Part shown: positions 21,627 to 33,100 of the stretch, piece after piece
How the letters are laid out: the number at the start of each line of letters is the position of its first letter
How positions within the stretch are numbered: the first letter of the stretch is position 1
Assembly: GCA_027559495.1 (NCBI GenBank)
Contig: JAMXSV010000018.1
Span: 930,001 to 994,000 of the forward strand
Origin: Aurifilum marmelostoma
Taxonomy: Eukaryota > Ascomycota > Sordariomycetes > Diaporthales > Cryphonectriaceae
Reading direction: 5' to 3'
DNA length: 64,000 nt
Translations under genes and position numbers: made by a program
Notes under the pieces: generated by a model
What the model was told of the DNA's origin: nothing
What the model saw: the letters and a program-made list of their open reading frames with translations, nothing else
The model's database searches: none

Positions 21627-22480
21627 ATGTCTTCTCACCACTCCACCAGCACCGTCTCTCTCCCCTCCGTCACAGGCACCAACACCCTCCCCATCTCCAT
21701 CCTCCTCATCAACCCCAACTCCACCCCTTCCATGACGGAAGCCTGTCTGCGCAGCATATCCATCACTCTCCCCCCCCCCCCCCACATGTCACAGTTCACG
21801 GCTTCACGGCCCCACCGACGGCCCCGTCCGCCATCGAAGGCAAGACAGATGCCGTCCTCTCGGCCGCAGACTGCTTCCGTGCCCTCCACCCCCTGATACA
21901 CACGAATGACAACTCATCACCCTCTCAGCCTCGCTTCGACGCCTTCCTGGTGGCGTGCTTCTCTGCACACCCGCTCATAGCCATGCTGCGCGAGGAGTTC
22001 CCCCAGCCCACCATCGGCATCATGGAGGCCGCCCTGTACGCGAGCCGGATGTGCGGAGACAAGCTTGGGATCATCACCACGAGCCAGCGGAGCAAGGTGT
22101 TGCATGAAGGCGCCATCAACACGACGTATGGCCTGGGTAGCTTCTCGGCAGGCTGTGTGGCCTCAAACGTCAACGTGCTGGAGCTGGAGTCCAAGCCCGA
22201 GGAGGAGGTCTACGCGGGTCTCGTGGGCGCTGCTAGGGCGCTGGTGGAGGAGAAGGGGGCGGATTGTATCTGTCTGGGCTGTGCGGGGATGACGGAGATG
22301 CAGCAGGTGTGTCGGAGGGCTGTGGGAAAGGAGAGAGAGGTTATGGTTGTTGACGGGGTCTCTATGGGTGTGCATTTTCTGGCTGGGCTTGTGAGGGAGA
22401 ACTTGGGCACGGCCAGGGGGGGGGGGTGCTACCGGAGCTCAGCTGCTGGGAGGGCGAGGAGACAACAGGATTGGATCTAG
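21627..22480 (+). CDS. hydantoin / Asp-Glu racemase family protein, frame-shifted at a poly-C tract
   Basis: Racemases of this family interconvert D- and L-5-substituted hydantoins using two cysteines. The ATG at 21627 opens a frame with the N-terminal family motif ILLINPNSTPSMTEA. This frame enters a C14 run at 21770-21783 and would end at 21896. The rest of the protein continues without interruption in another frame from 21782: PHVTVHGFTAPPTAPSAIEG, then both catalytic cysteines, VACFSAHP and LGCAGM, and the IGIMEAAL and ITTSQRSK blocks, to the stop at 22480. One extra C (or two fewer) would give a single frame of about 284 residues, the usual size is about 240. No GT/AG pair explains the switch. 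Either an assembly length error or a true slippage mutation. The fungal allantoin-cluster Dcg1 family is the nearest alternative. Confidence 0.82.
21770..21783. repeat. C14 homopolymer at the racemase frameshift
   Basis: Fourteen consecutive C inside the racemase coding region; the reading frame changes exactly here. Confidence 0.95.
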
Positions 22481-24867
22481 GCAAGCGAATTGAGTTCTAC
22501 TCTATACAGATTTCAGGGCTGATTGTAACTGTTACTTACAAGATCCTACATGTACGTATGGGGTTTCGACGCAAGCTGACGCGGCGAGAGATGGTCAGTT
22601 GCCCATGATGGAGAATGTGTGCCTGTCCGGGACTATCGGCTCGACCTGGTCATCCTTCACCTCCCCTCAGCTTCAACTAACTTTGGAGCGCATATCCTCC
22701 ATTCCAAAAATGTCAGTCCCTTTTTGAACTTTGAATTCGCCAAGTTCCTCGACGTGAGGGGTTGGCTCATCTTGGCACGGGTCTGGCTCTCCTGCAGTTC
22801 AGTTCCGCCCCCCTTTTTTTCCCTTTCCTTCCTTCTGACCGGATCAACCGGGTTTAACAGACGATGTTGCATGAGGGGGTAAGGATGTGATGTGTGCGGA
22901 CATGTTGCATTGGCATTGTCATTGGCATATATTTGCTCCTCATCTGATGGAAAAAGTGTGGGGGACCCCCGCCCGCATCCTTCGAAGTTAAGTTTACTTG
23001 GAATCGAGATTCTGGGGAAAAAATCTGGGGTGCAGATCATGTGAAATCCACAACAGGATCGATTGGGTCTTGTTGGTGTTTGACGTTGTGTCCTGAACGG
23101 ATCGGCAGGCCAGGCCACCCCCCCCCACCTCTCCTTGCTCAATGTCACCTCTTTTTTCTGAGACATTGATGGACGGTGTACAATATCTGGGATGTAGTAA
23201 TGATGCTGTGGAGGGAATCATCTCAAACAGCCTGTAGGTATCATGTATGTGCCATCCACTGAGACCCCAACGGCTCCAGAAGGTCACATCGCAGCAAGCC
23301 AGGAACAACATCTCCTCCTCGATCTGAGACACACGTCGGGTACTACAGTACCTGAGAATGGGACTATTGTCCAGTCCAGAGCCTTTGATAGAGGCGAATA
23401 TAAATTCCGTCGGCAGTTGGTCAACCACCTTCACCGTGCAGCCTGATCATCCACATTACCACCAATGACGAAGCTGAGATGTCAGCCCCCGCACAGGAAA
23501 ATAGGCCCAGAGTTTACACCGATCGAAAAAAGAGTGGTGGTTCCCCTCATGTGCCAATTCCCCTCGTGTTGGGCCAAGCGAGCTGACGTACCAACGTGCG
23601 AATGAATGCAACCCACGACCCCAACGTGATGAACATCCCCCGCCTCCCCCTCCCCGCAGTTGGCTTCTCTTCCCTCTCTCTCTCTCTCTCTCTCCTGCTG
23701 CAGATGAGCAGCAGCCGTGTAAGCTGATTGGTCAATGCAGGATCAACACTTTTGAGGGAGACGTGTCTGTTCTGCGCCGCCGTCACATCTCACCGTGGAG
23801 TTGACCATATATCCTTCCCCCTCGCTTGTGCCTGCTTGCATGTAGGATGCACCATCGAGAAGGAGGAGGTGGTATGAACTTTATGGATCTAATGTATGTG
23901 TAGTATTTATTGTATGACTGCAGCAGAGCGTGACGGCCACTTCTGTTGCCGGTCCCTTTGTATCCGTAGGGTTGTCAGAGCTTGAAGGCCCCGTTCCTCT
24001 CCACGTTTTGTGATGCTTTGATACTCTCGTTCGGGCACCACATATCTTCCGTACAACCGTGGGCTTTCTTCTCCATGTCAGCGAATCTACATGGTTCATC
24101 TCATTAATGCACTCACAAGACCTCATCACAAAGTTTGGCCAATGCAGTCCGAGCCCAACACGCCGGGACAGGGTAGGTCTCATGCAAAAAGTCTAAGACA
24201 TCGGTCTCCTATCAGGTTACGAGCTGTCATGTCCCATCTCGCCGATGGATGGGGCTTGAGATTGCAGATGATGTCGACAACAATGAAGCATCATTGGTGC
24301 CCGCAGATTGTTCTCAAGAGGGGACATGCAGCAAGATCCCCAAGGCCATTTAGGCGCGCGCACCTGCGTTGCTTGTGCATAAACTAAGTATCCTGTACAA
24401 AAGTACCTCCTCCTGCCGCCAAGGGAGCAGTGAGGAGAACCAACAGAGAGTTCCTCTTCCCTGCAGGTAGGCACGGACGTTTCTCGGGATCGTGAGCTTG
24501 GAGTCTCTCTGTTGGAGATGGAGGGGTAGATACTTCGTGACCTGATGTACAGACGTAGGTTTGATGCTGCATCTGGGATAATTCATTGATGTGCGAATAT
24601 GTCCTGGGCACGGAGCATCAGATTTGGGTTCGCTGTCGATGGGATCGCCCAGAGTTCTCCCAATTTTTTCTTCTTAAAGCGTCCTCTGCTCCCTCTTTTC
24701 TGGCCTCTCGTCTCTCTATCCCTTTTCTTTGCTCTTCCCTTTTCTCTCTCTGTCTCTCTCTCCCTGTGCCAGTAGTGGTGGAATCTCAACAGATTATAAC
24801 AAAGACATTTATGATACCTTATCTTCAAAAGTTAGTTACAACACCCAGTCAAGGAAAGCCAGCAAAC
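22481..24867. other. gene-poor spacer, racemase to alcohol oxidase
   Basis: About 2.4 kb. Contains a (TC)n run near 23672-23694 and, at about 24660-24775, a long pyrimidine-rich tract directly before the alcohol-oxidase leader, as is common in strong fungal promoters. ORFs here are short and without domains. I see no gene. Confidence 0.5.
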
Positions 24868-27354
24868 ATGGGTGAATACATTGTGAATCCGCCCTTGAGC
24901 ACGCTCCCTGAGGAGTTTGACATTATTGTCTGTGGAGGTGGCAGTTGTGGATGTGTGGTTGCTGGCCGGTAAGTTTATATCGTCCAATTGTGGAAACTTT
25001 TTTTTTTTTTTTGAAGGCTTTTTAAGTTTGTTTCGTCTCCATAACAGCCTTATCATTTTTGTGATTTCCTATACTCAAACCGAAAATTTTAACATCTTCC
25101 CAGACTGGCCAACCTGGACCACAACCTCAAGGTCCTCCTCATCGAGGCCGGCGAGAACAACCTCAACAACCCATGGGTTTACCGTCCAGGCATCTACCCC
25201 CGCAACATGAAGCTGGACTCCAAGACGGCCTCCTTTTACGAGTCACGTCCGTCCAAATGGCTTGCCGGCAGAAAGGCCGTGGTGCCCTGTGCCCACATCC
25301 TCGGCGGCGGCTCCTCCATCAACTTCATGATGTACACGCGCGCCTCGGCCTCGGACTATGACGATTTCCAGGCCAAAGGCTGGACCACCAAGGAGCTGCT
25401 CCCCCTCATGAAGAAGCACGAGACGTACCAGAGGCCGTCCCACAACAGGAACATCCACGGGTACGAGGGCCCCATCAAGGTCTCGTTTGGCAACTACACG
25501 TACCCCATCAAGGAGGATTTCCTGCGCGCCGTCGAGACCCAGGACATCCCCGTCGTCGACGACCTGCAGGACCTCGTCACGGGCCACGGCGCAGAGCACT
25601 GGCTCAAGTGGATCAACCGCGACACCGGGCGCCGCAGCGACAGCGCCCACGGGTACATCCACGCCACCAGGGCTGTGCACTCGAACCTGTACCTGGCCTG
25701 CAACACCAAGGTCGACAAGGTCATCATCGAGAACGGGCGCGCCGTCGGCGTGCGCACCGTGCCTACCAAGCCCGCCGGGGGCAGGCCGCAGGGCCGCATC
25801 TTCAAGTCGAGGAAGCAGATTATTGTCTCCGGCGGGACCCTGTCGTCGCCCCTGATCCTGCAGCGGTCGGGCATCGGTGACCCGCAGAAGCTGCGCAGCG
25901 TGGGCGTCGAGCCTATTGTTGACCTGCCTGGTGTTGGCCTGAACTTCCAGGACCACTATCTGACCTTTTCTACCTATCGTGCGAAGCCCGGCACGGAGAG
26001 CTTTGACGATTTTGTCCGTGGAGATCCAGATACACAGAGACGTAAGTCTATCTGACCTTTGCTTTATATATATTTATATATATATATATATATATTACCT
26101 CTCCATTCTCCTCCCACTTTTCCATTCCTCCCTCGAGATCATTTTCAGAAACCCAGGAATATACTGACTCACACCCTCTTCATCCTTTCGTCCAGGCGTC
26201 TACGAGGAATGGAACCTCAAGGGCACCGGTCCCCTCGCCACCAACGGCATCGAAGCCGGGGTCAAGATCCGCCCCACGCCCCAGGAGCTCAAGGAGTTCG
26301 AGTCCTGGCCGACGCCGCACTTCAAGGACGGCTGGAAGTCCTACTTTGCCAACAAGCCCGACAAGCCCGTCATGCACTACAGCGTCATCAGCGGCTGGTT
26401 CGGCGACCACATGCTCATGCCCGCCGGCAACTTCTTCACCATGTTCCACTTCCTCGAGTACCCCTTCTCGCGCGGCTTCACGCACATCAAGAGCCCTGAC
26501 CCGTATGCGGCTCCGGACTTTGACACTGGGTTCATGAACGATGAGCGGGATATGGTCCCCATGGTGTGGGGGTACATCAAGTCCCGCGAGACGGCTCGTC
26601 GCATGGATGCTTATGCCGGCGAGGTCGAGGCCATGGTATGTTTCCCAGCCACCCACCCATCAACCATTTCCGCCCCCCCCCCCCCCTTTCTGTTTATATG
26701 ACAACAAGAGAACCACATCAACTGATCCCTCCTCCTGAAAAGCACCCCTTCTTCGATGCCGACTCCCCGGCCCGCGCCCGCGACATGGACCTGGAGACCA
26801 CCAAGGCCTGGGCCCTCCCCGGCAACCACTCCGCAGGCATCGGCCACGGCAGCTGGTCGCTGCCCCTGGGCCCGGCCGAGACCCGGGCCGAGCCCGGCAT
26901 CCTCAACTCCAACGCCAAGGAGGTGCGCCAGGAGCTGCCCTACAGCGCGCGCGACATCGCCGCCGTGGAGGAGTGGGTGAAGCGGCACGTCGAGAGCACC
27001 TGGCACAGCCTGGGCACGTGCTCGATGGCGCCCCGGGAGGGCAACAGTATTGTCAAGCACGGTGTGCTGGACGAGCGCCTGAATGTTCACGGGGTGAAGG
27101 GGTTGAAGGTGGCGGATCTTTCCATCTGCCCTGACAATGTTGGCTGTAAGTTTGTAACTGAATTCTTTCGTCTTTGTGGTAAACATGACTAACTTGGATA
27201 TCTTTCAGGCAACACGTATTCGACGGCTCTTCTCATTGGTGAAAAGTGCGCCGTCCTTACCGGCGAGGACCTGGGATACTCTGGCTCTGCTCTTGACATG
27301 AAGGTGCCAGAGTACAACGCGCCGGGCGAGATCAAGCTGCCTCTTCGTCTGTAG
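24868..27354 (+). CDS. FAD alcohol oxidase (GMC family, fungal methanol/alcohol oxidase type)
   Basis: Oxidises short-chain primary alcohols with O2 to aldehyde and H2O2; relatives are peroxisomal or secreted octamers. Exons 24868..24968, 25104..26041, 26196..26635, 26743..27145, 27209..27354; four introns (135, 154, 107, 63 bp), all GT-AG and phase-consistent; about 675 residues, close to the roughly 660 of yeast alcohol oxidase. Seen: FAD dinucleotide motif CGGGSCGCVVAGRL at the N-terminus, GMC signature HILGGGSSINFMMYTR, second GMC signature GGTLSSPLILQRSGIG, and the catalytic region WHSLGTCSMAPREGNS (active His) with CPDNVGCNTYSTALLIGEKC (second His/Asn site replaced by Asn, as in this family). 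No signal peptide. C-terminus LRL is a weak PTS1-like tripeptide. Intron 2 holds a TA repeat and intron 3 a C14 run. ATG context CAAACATGG is good. Confidence 0.93.
26673..26686. repeat. C14 homopolymer in alcohol-oxidase intron 3
   Basis: Fourteen consecutive C within the intron 26636..26742. Confidence 0.9.
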
Positions 27355-27371
27355 TGATCAAGTCTGCAACC

Positions 27372-27409
<38 letters not shown>

Positions 27410-27947
27410 TTGTTGATGGGAATAATCGTTGTCCAGACTGCAGGTCCTGATGGGATATTTATTTATTTATTTTCCCTTTTTTCTTCATTTCCTTTCTCTC
27501 CTTAACGGATTCATTCACACTCGTGTGAGTAGTTTGAATTCCTCTCTTAGGTATGATCTGACGAAATAGTATGAATGCAACGTCTCTTGTCCATCACAAT
27601 AAAATCTCCCAACGAGCTTCTGTATCTGTGTATATGAATGATCCTACCGGCTTTTCCCAAGTCATGCGATCTCATGGTACTGTTATATTTCCAAGGCTAA
27701 CGTATCATTGGATATTATCTCAACTAATAAATATATATACAAAGAAGTAGTGTGTGTGTGTATGTGTGTGTCTAGGTATGTGGTATCAAGCGCTCAAAAA
27801 GTCTATGGTCCAGAAAACCAAGAATAACAAGGGACATTTTCCCCCCAAAATGGTATCTCAACAACGACGTTATCTCAAACATCATCCATCACATTAACCC
27901 CTCCGACAATCTCTCTCTCTCTCTAAAAGACGACTCCTCCTTGCCTC
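27355..27947. other. convergent 3' flanks of alcohol oxidase and GH16 gene
   Basis: 593 bp between two stop codons facing each other. AT-rich, with two TG repeats; expected to hold both 3' untranslated regions and poly(A) sites. No ORF of interest. Confidence 0.6.
27373..27407. repeat. (TG)n microsatellite, about 17 units
   Basis: Uninterrupted TG dinucleotides 19 bp after the alcohol-oxidase stop codon, in its probable 3' untranslated region. A shorter TG run lies near 27750-27770. Confidence 0.95.
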
Positions 27948-30195
27948 TTACAACAACATGACAACACCAACAAGGGCGACCAGCGCAGCCCCACCGGCCC
28001 GGAAGCCATCCACCCCCCCTCACACCCGAGCTGCTCACGACGATGCAGTCCAGCGCGGCACAAGAGCTGGTCTGAGACGCAGCCGAGTTCCCGCCCGTCA
28101 CACTCGCGCCGCTCGTCACGGTGGCGTTGGCTCCGGGGCTGTAGAGGCCTGTGCCCGTGGCGGCGGCGGCGGCGGCGGTCTCGGTCAGCCACTCGAGGGA
28201 GACGCTCGTGGGCGCGACGGTGGCCGTCTCGAGGGCCCCGCTCAGGTCGGTGGAGGAGACGACCTCGGTGGTGGCGGACTGGTGGGTGGCGGTCTTCTTG
28301 GTGGAGGTGGTGCCGACGGCCTTGGACGTGCTGTGGGCCTTGGAGGAGGCGCTGGTGATGTCGGCCGAGCTGTGGGCGGCAGAGGACGAGGCCTTGGTGA
28401 TGGTGGAGTGCAGGGTCAGGAGGTACGTCGTGCTGCCCGGGGCCTCCGTGGCCGTGACGGGGCAGATGGTGGTCGAGACGGCAACCACCACCGTGGTCAC
28501 GTCGCCGACGTTGCAGGCTGTGGCGGCCCCGGTGGCGCACGAGGTGATGGTGGAGGTCGAGGTCGAGAAGATGGTGCTGGTCGAGTAGTGCGTCTGGCTG
28601 AGGGTGGAGGTCAGGTACTGCGTGATATGCGAGGTGACTGCGGCGCCGGCCGGGCTGGTCGTGGTGGTGGCGGGAGAGGCGGCGACGACCACATCGCCAG
28701 AGGAGGACGGAGTGTCGGGAGCAGCAGAGGGAGAAGCAGCCGGGGTGGTCTGGGCCTCGACGACAGCACTGCTGCTGGGGGCGGCAGCAGCACCGGTCGA
28801 GGAGGCCTCGGCGGCCGTGATGGGGCAGATGGTGGTGTCGACGGTGAGAACAACGGTCGTCTCGGAGCCAGCCTCGTCGGTGGAGACGGAGGTGGCGTAG
28901 ACGTAGCCGGTCGAGTGAGAGTGCGAGCTGGTGCTCACTGCAGCAGCGTCGCTGGTGGGCGTGGAGCCGAGGGTGAAGTCGAGAACGGAGCCTGTGCCGG
29001 CCAGGAGCCCTCCGGTCTCGCTCGTGCTTGTTGTGGTGGCGGCCACGGCGGGAGAAGAAGTAGTGGCGGCGACAACGGGCGAAGACGATGATGATGATGA
29101 TGGCACAACCGACCCGAGGTCGGCTGAGATCGCGACAGAGACGGGAGTGGAGGTAGTGACGGCGGCGGCGGCGGCAGAAGTCGAGGAAGAAGTCGTCGTC
29201 GTGTCAGCAACACCCAGCTCGTAGAACTGGATGCCGTCCACCATGAAATAAGTCTCTGCAAAGGCGAGCGGGTTGGCGGCAACGTAGGCAGAGCACGAGT
29301 CCCCAAAGGAGGAGCAGGTGGCGTCCCAGAAGGTCGAGGAGCCGGCGGTGTCGCCGCAGAAGTCAATGTTGAAGACGAGCTGCTGGTCGGCAAAGGAGCT
29401 GGCCAGGTCGCAGCTGTCCTGCTCGACCAGCAGCGTCGGGTTGCCCCAGGCGCCGGAGCTCGGGTCAGGGGTGCCGGCCGTCACGTCCGAGGGCACAGAA
29501 GTAGGGATCCAGCTCCAGATCTTGATGGCCTCGTCGGTCCACTGCATGGCAAAGGTGGCGCCCGTGACGGATCCCCAGACGCCAGAGTCGTCCTGCACAC
29601 CACAGCCCGTGCCCGTGTCGTCGTTGTTGCACTGCTGGGTCAGGACGGTGCCCGAGATGCCCGACTCGGACAGCAGACAGCTGCCGGCCAGGGTCTCGTT
29701 GGTGTGCATGGCCATCCTGTTGTAGCCCATGAGATCCCACCCCTCAAAGTAGTCAATCTCGCCCATGGTCAGCCAGGGGCTCCCGTACGACCAGAAGGCC
29801 GGCCAGGCACCGCACGCCTGCACCGGCATGTGGGAGAACTTGGCAATCATGAGGCCCTGGTTGTACGTGGCCTTGCTCGTCATGCGCACGCTGGAACGCC
29901 CCTTTCCGTCCGCATCATACGTGCCGTTGATGTCGGGCCCGATGTAGATCTGCCCGGCCGACGTTGTCGAGATCAGGCCCATCGACTCGGCGTCCTCCTG
30001 GCTGCGGTACTGCACATAGCCATGCGTCAGGTCCCATGAGTCGTCGCTCGTGTATGTGCTGACAAAGAAGTCAAACTTGTCGAAAAAGTTGTCGGCCGTG
30101 TATTCCTCACTGAGCTGATATGTCTCTGCGGCCGCCCTCACCGCACCGGCACAGGCGACTGCTGCGCCGATTCTTTTCAACGAGGATGGAGCCAT
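27948..30195 (-). CDS. GPI-anchored GH16 endo-beta-glucanase, frame-shifted near its C-terminus
   Basis: Extracellular or wall-bound hydrolase of 1,3(4)-beta-glucans. Single exon from the ATG at 30195. Signal peptide MAPSSLKRIGAAVACAGAVRA, then a GH16 domain to about residue 325 with the catalytic motif GEIDYFEGWD (nucleophile E, helper D, acid/base E) and WPAFWSYG before it. The remaining 400 residues are a Ser/Thr/Ala-rich stalk with two TTICPxTA-type repeats, as in fungal wall proteins. At the 7-base G run (28013-28019 on plus) the annotated frame diverts into Cys/Arg-rich sequence stopping at 27889. Removing one base puts the sequence into a frame ending at 27948 with a hydrophobic tail (GGAALVALVGVVMLL), a classic GPI-attachment signal; total then about 748 residues. 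Assembly error or real mutation. Confidence 0.88.
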
Positions 30196-33100
30196 TATGT
30201 CGATGGCTTGTTTGTTTTGTTTTCAAAAGAGTGAATGGAACAAATGAATGGAAGGACGTAATAGAAAGAAGAAGAAGAAGAAGAAAAAGAAGAAAATTAA
30301 GGAGAGACAAGTAAAGTTGGATCAGGAAAGAATGTAAAGGGACTGTCGTCGACGACTGATACGCCCCAGCTATAACAGAGCAATAAGAATGCTCAAAGAG
30401 TGTACTCACAACCTCTCATGAGGCGAAGGGGGGAAACAGAACAAGAACTATACAAAGTAACAAGGACGGAAAACAAAAACAAACCAGCAAAGCCCGCGGG
30501 CCAAAGAAGGGCATTGGCTGCCGCTGGGCTTTTTACAGGGCAAGGCACATAGCCGCCCAGAGGCGCGCGCAGCAACAAACCCCCCTTGGGGCTTGGGCGA
30601 TGGGGACTGGAGTCGACCAACACCACTCAAATCTCGCATGAGTGGGGACCCACCACCCAACCCTTTTTTGTTCTGGGCATCATGACCAACTGGAGGCACG
30701 GACTGCCACGGAGGGGGAACAGGCGGCATAGCCCTGCATCTTGGGATGTGGTTGGACACATTGGTGCCCCATTCTCGAGACCAGACTTGTCCTCTCGCTG
30801 AGCGCTGCAGCTCTCGGTCGGGTTGATCCATCAACTTTCCACAGGACTGTCCCCACGGGCAAGTCGACAGGGTCTGTGGGCTAAAAGGAGGCCACGCGGT
30901 GTCCCGGGATCTTGCATGAATGTCCAGTGCTGGATGATGAACAGGCTGTTTGCACAACACAAACCATACGACCCTTAGCGGTCGAAACCTGCTATCAAGT
31001 CGTCACCGTTTGTTTACCCTAGGTTGTGATGGCTTGTTTCGAAGACAGAGCATGTAAGGGTCCGCCAAGTCACATCCTCCGAGGACAGAAAGGGGTTAAA
31101 GCCAAGATGAACTTGCCGGCTAATAGCTCGTCGAAGCTCTATCCTCCTCTCTCTCATATTCCAGAGTGGGACGGCTGGCGAGGACGACATGCCCAAGAAC
31201 TCTGGGCATTGCCACGGCGGCGCAATTCAGAGGTGCCCGAGCATTTCCTTCAGGGGTATCTGTCTGGGCGCCCAGTCGAAAAAGATCCCTCCGCCTCCTG
31301 CTCGGGAGCATTGCATGGCGCCCTGACTGGGGGACTGGCCCCTCTGGCAATCCTTGTAGAGAGCCAGACTGACCAGTCAGAATGGCAAGACCCCGCCATG
31401 CATATTGGCCAATTGCTGGGCAGGACAAGAGTTGGAAAAGCGGTAAATTACACTGGGCTAGAACTCAAGCGCGTCCCACCCAGAAATCTACCATCTCGCC
31501 CTCTCAGAGGGCCACAGTTGCTGTCAACACGCGGGAGGGCACGTTCCATAGATATTAATGATGGATACAAAGCACGCAAACCAAAGGAAAGCACGTATCG
31601 CAGCTTGACCTTTTACCCAGAAGATCATCTCCGGAGTTTGTGCCCAGATGGAGCAACAAGGGCCGGTGCAGGTAGGGGCTCCGCAGTGGAGATGGGACAG
31701 GGTCTTGAAACCGCAGAGTGGACCGGTTCAATTCCATTATGGCGGGACTCTGCCCACTGAAGGACTAATCAAGGGCTGTTCATATAATTATAAGGCAGTG
31801 TGTCTAGTATTGGATGCACTGAGGCAACCCATGGGGACAAGACATCGTTCTTGAGAGGCAATTACAGTGTATATCGTGAGGATATATTTCATGGCCCACA
31901 GGTCAACTCAGCCTTTTCCCCGACCTAAGGATGGCTTTGTCGTGGCGAGCTTTCTAGCATTTTACGTCTAGAACAAGACTGAGTTGGTAAATTCGGTCCT
32001 TGAAGGACCACACACTTGTGTGTACGCCCACGAGACCATTTCGGCAGGGGAGTGACACACCCAGACTACTCACTTGTGAGTATTGTTTGGAGCTTCAGCG
32101 TCTGGCTCGAGACGGCATCCAAGGCGGACTTCTGGACCAGCAAGCCTGTTCAACAGTACTTTTCTGAATACAAAGTCAGGAATAGTGTATGTGGAGGAAG
32201 CTGTAGGTCCTAGGCCGTAGTGCGATTAGATATGCTGTGACGACCACCATGGTAAGACGGGTGCGGAGTGGCAGCGGCCCGGAGAGGCCCGGGATGCAGG
32301 TGACGACCCCGGTTCACGGACCTCAGTGATCCCCCCCCCCCCCGGTCCTTATACCGACGATGCTGTGAATGGCCTCTTCACTAGTCCGGCACTATAGGAG
32401 ACTAAAGGCACTGCTTGCTAGCAATGTAACCATGCCCAGTGCTTGCTTTATATTAAAAATGCATGGTAGGACAGCAGATGTCCTTGCTACTTTATTGAGC
32501 CGTTGTGTTCGCGCTCACACCGCCTCTAGGAATTGTGAGCTGGTAAGTTCGATTCTTCAGCTATTTGCCTCTTCTTCCCGGGCTTGGGATTCTTCACGAC
32601 TTGCTCGTCTTCTTTCATTCAGGGTCCGCATTGAACGTCTCGAGTCATCTATATCTTCATACTGCTGGTCGCATTTGTTGCACATGTGAGCACCGATACA
32701 ATCAGAGCGGCTATATCGTCATGTTTCTTCATAGCTTGTGACGTCCTGCACGGTGACACATCTTCTCTGAAAACTAGCAGGTCAAGTGATACACGGCTGT
32801 CTTGCAAGGACATAGGAATTGTGCTGCTGCAGCTTATGACCACTCGGCAGCTTCGCTCTTATTGCACCTGAAAATGGGATCATATTTCAATCTCAACACC
32901 CACATTCCCTCCTTGCGTTCTCTTCGTCGAGTTTCCTTCATCATGTGTCAAGTCATGTCTCCTGCGGAATTTCCATGATGGGATAGTGATACTGCGATCA
33001 TAGCCGTGGCCAGCCTGGCGTGACCCATGGCATATTGGATGACGAAAACCAGGAATTGATGAATCTTAAATTCTTCCCCCCTCGCCCCCATATCACGACG

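Noticed and set aside
27958..29091. 377-codon plus-strand Gly/Arg-rich frame
   Set aside because: Antisense of the Ser/Thr-rich stalk of the GH16 protein.
31026..31760. 244-codon plus-strand open frame
   Set aside because: No motif, no splice or promoter signal, unusual composition; likely chance.
32225..32360. TGTGACG start with GC-rich tract resembling an LTR edge
   Set aside because: No partner repeat or retroelement coding sequence found in the window.
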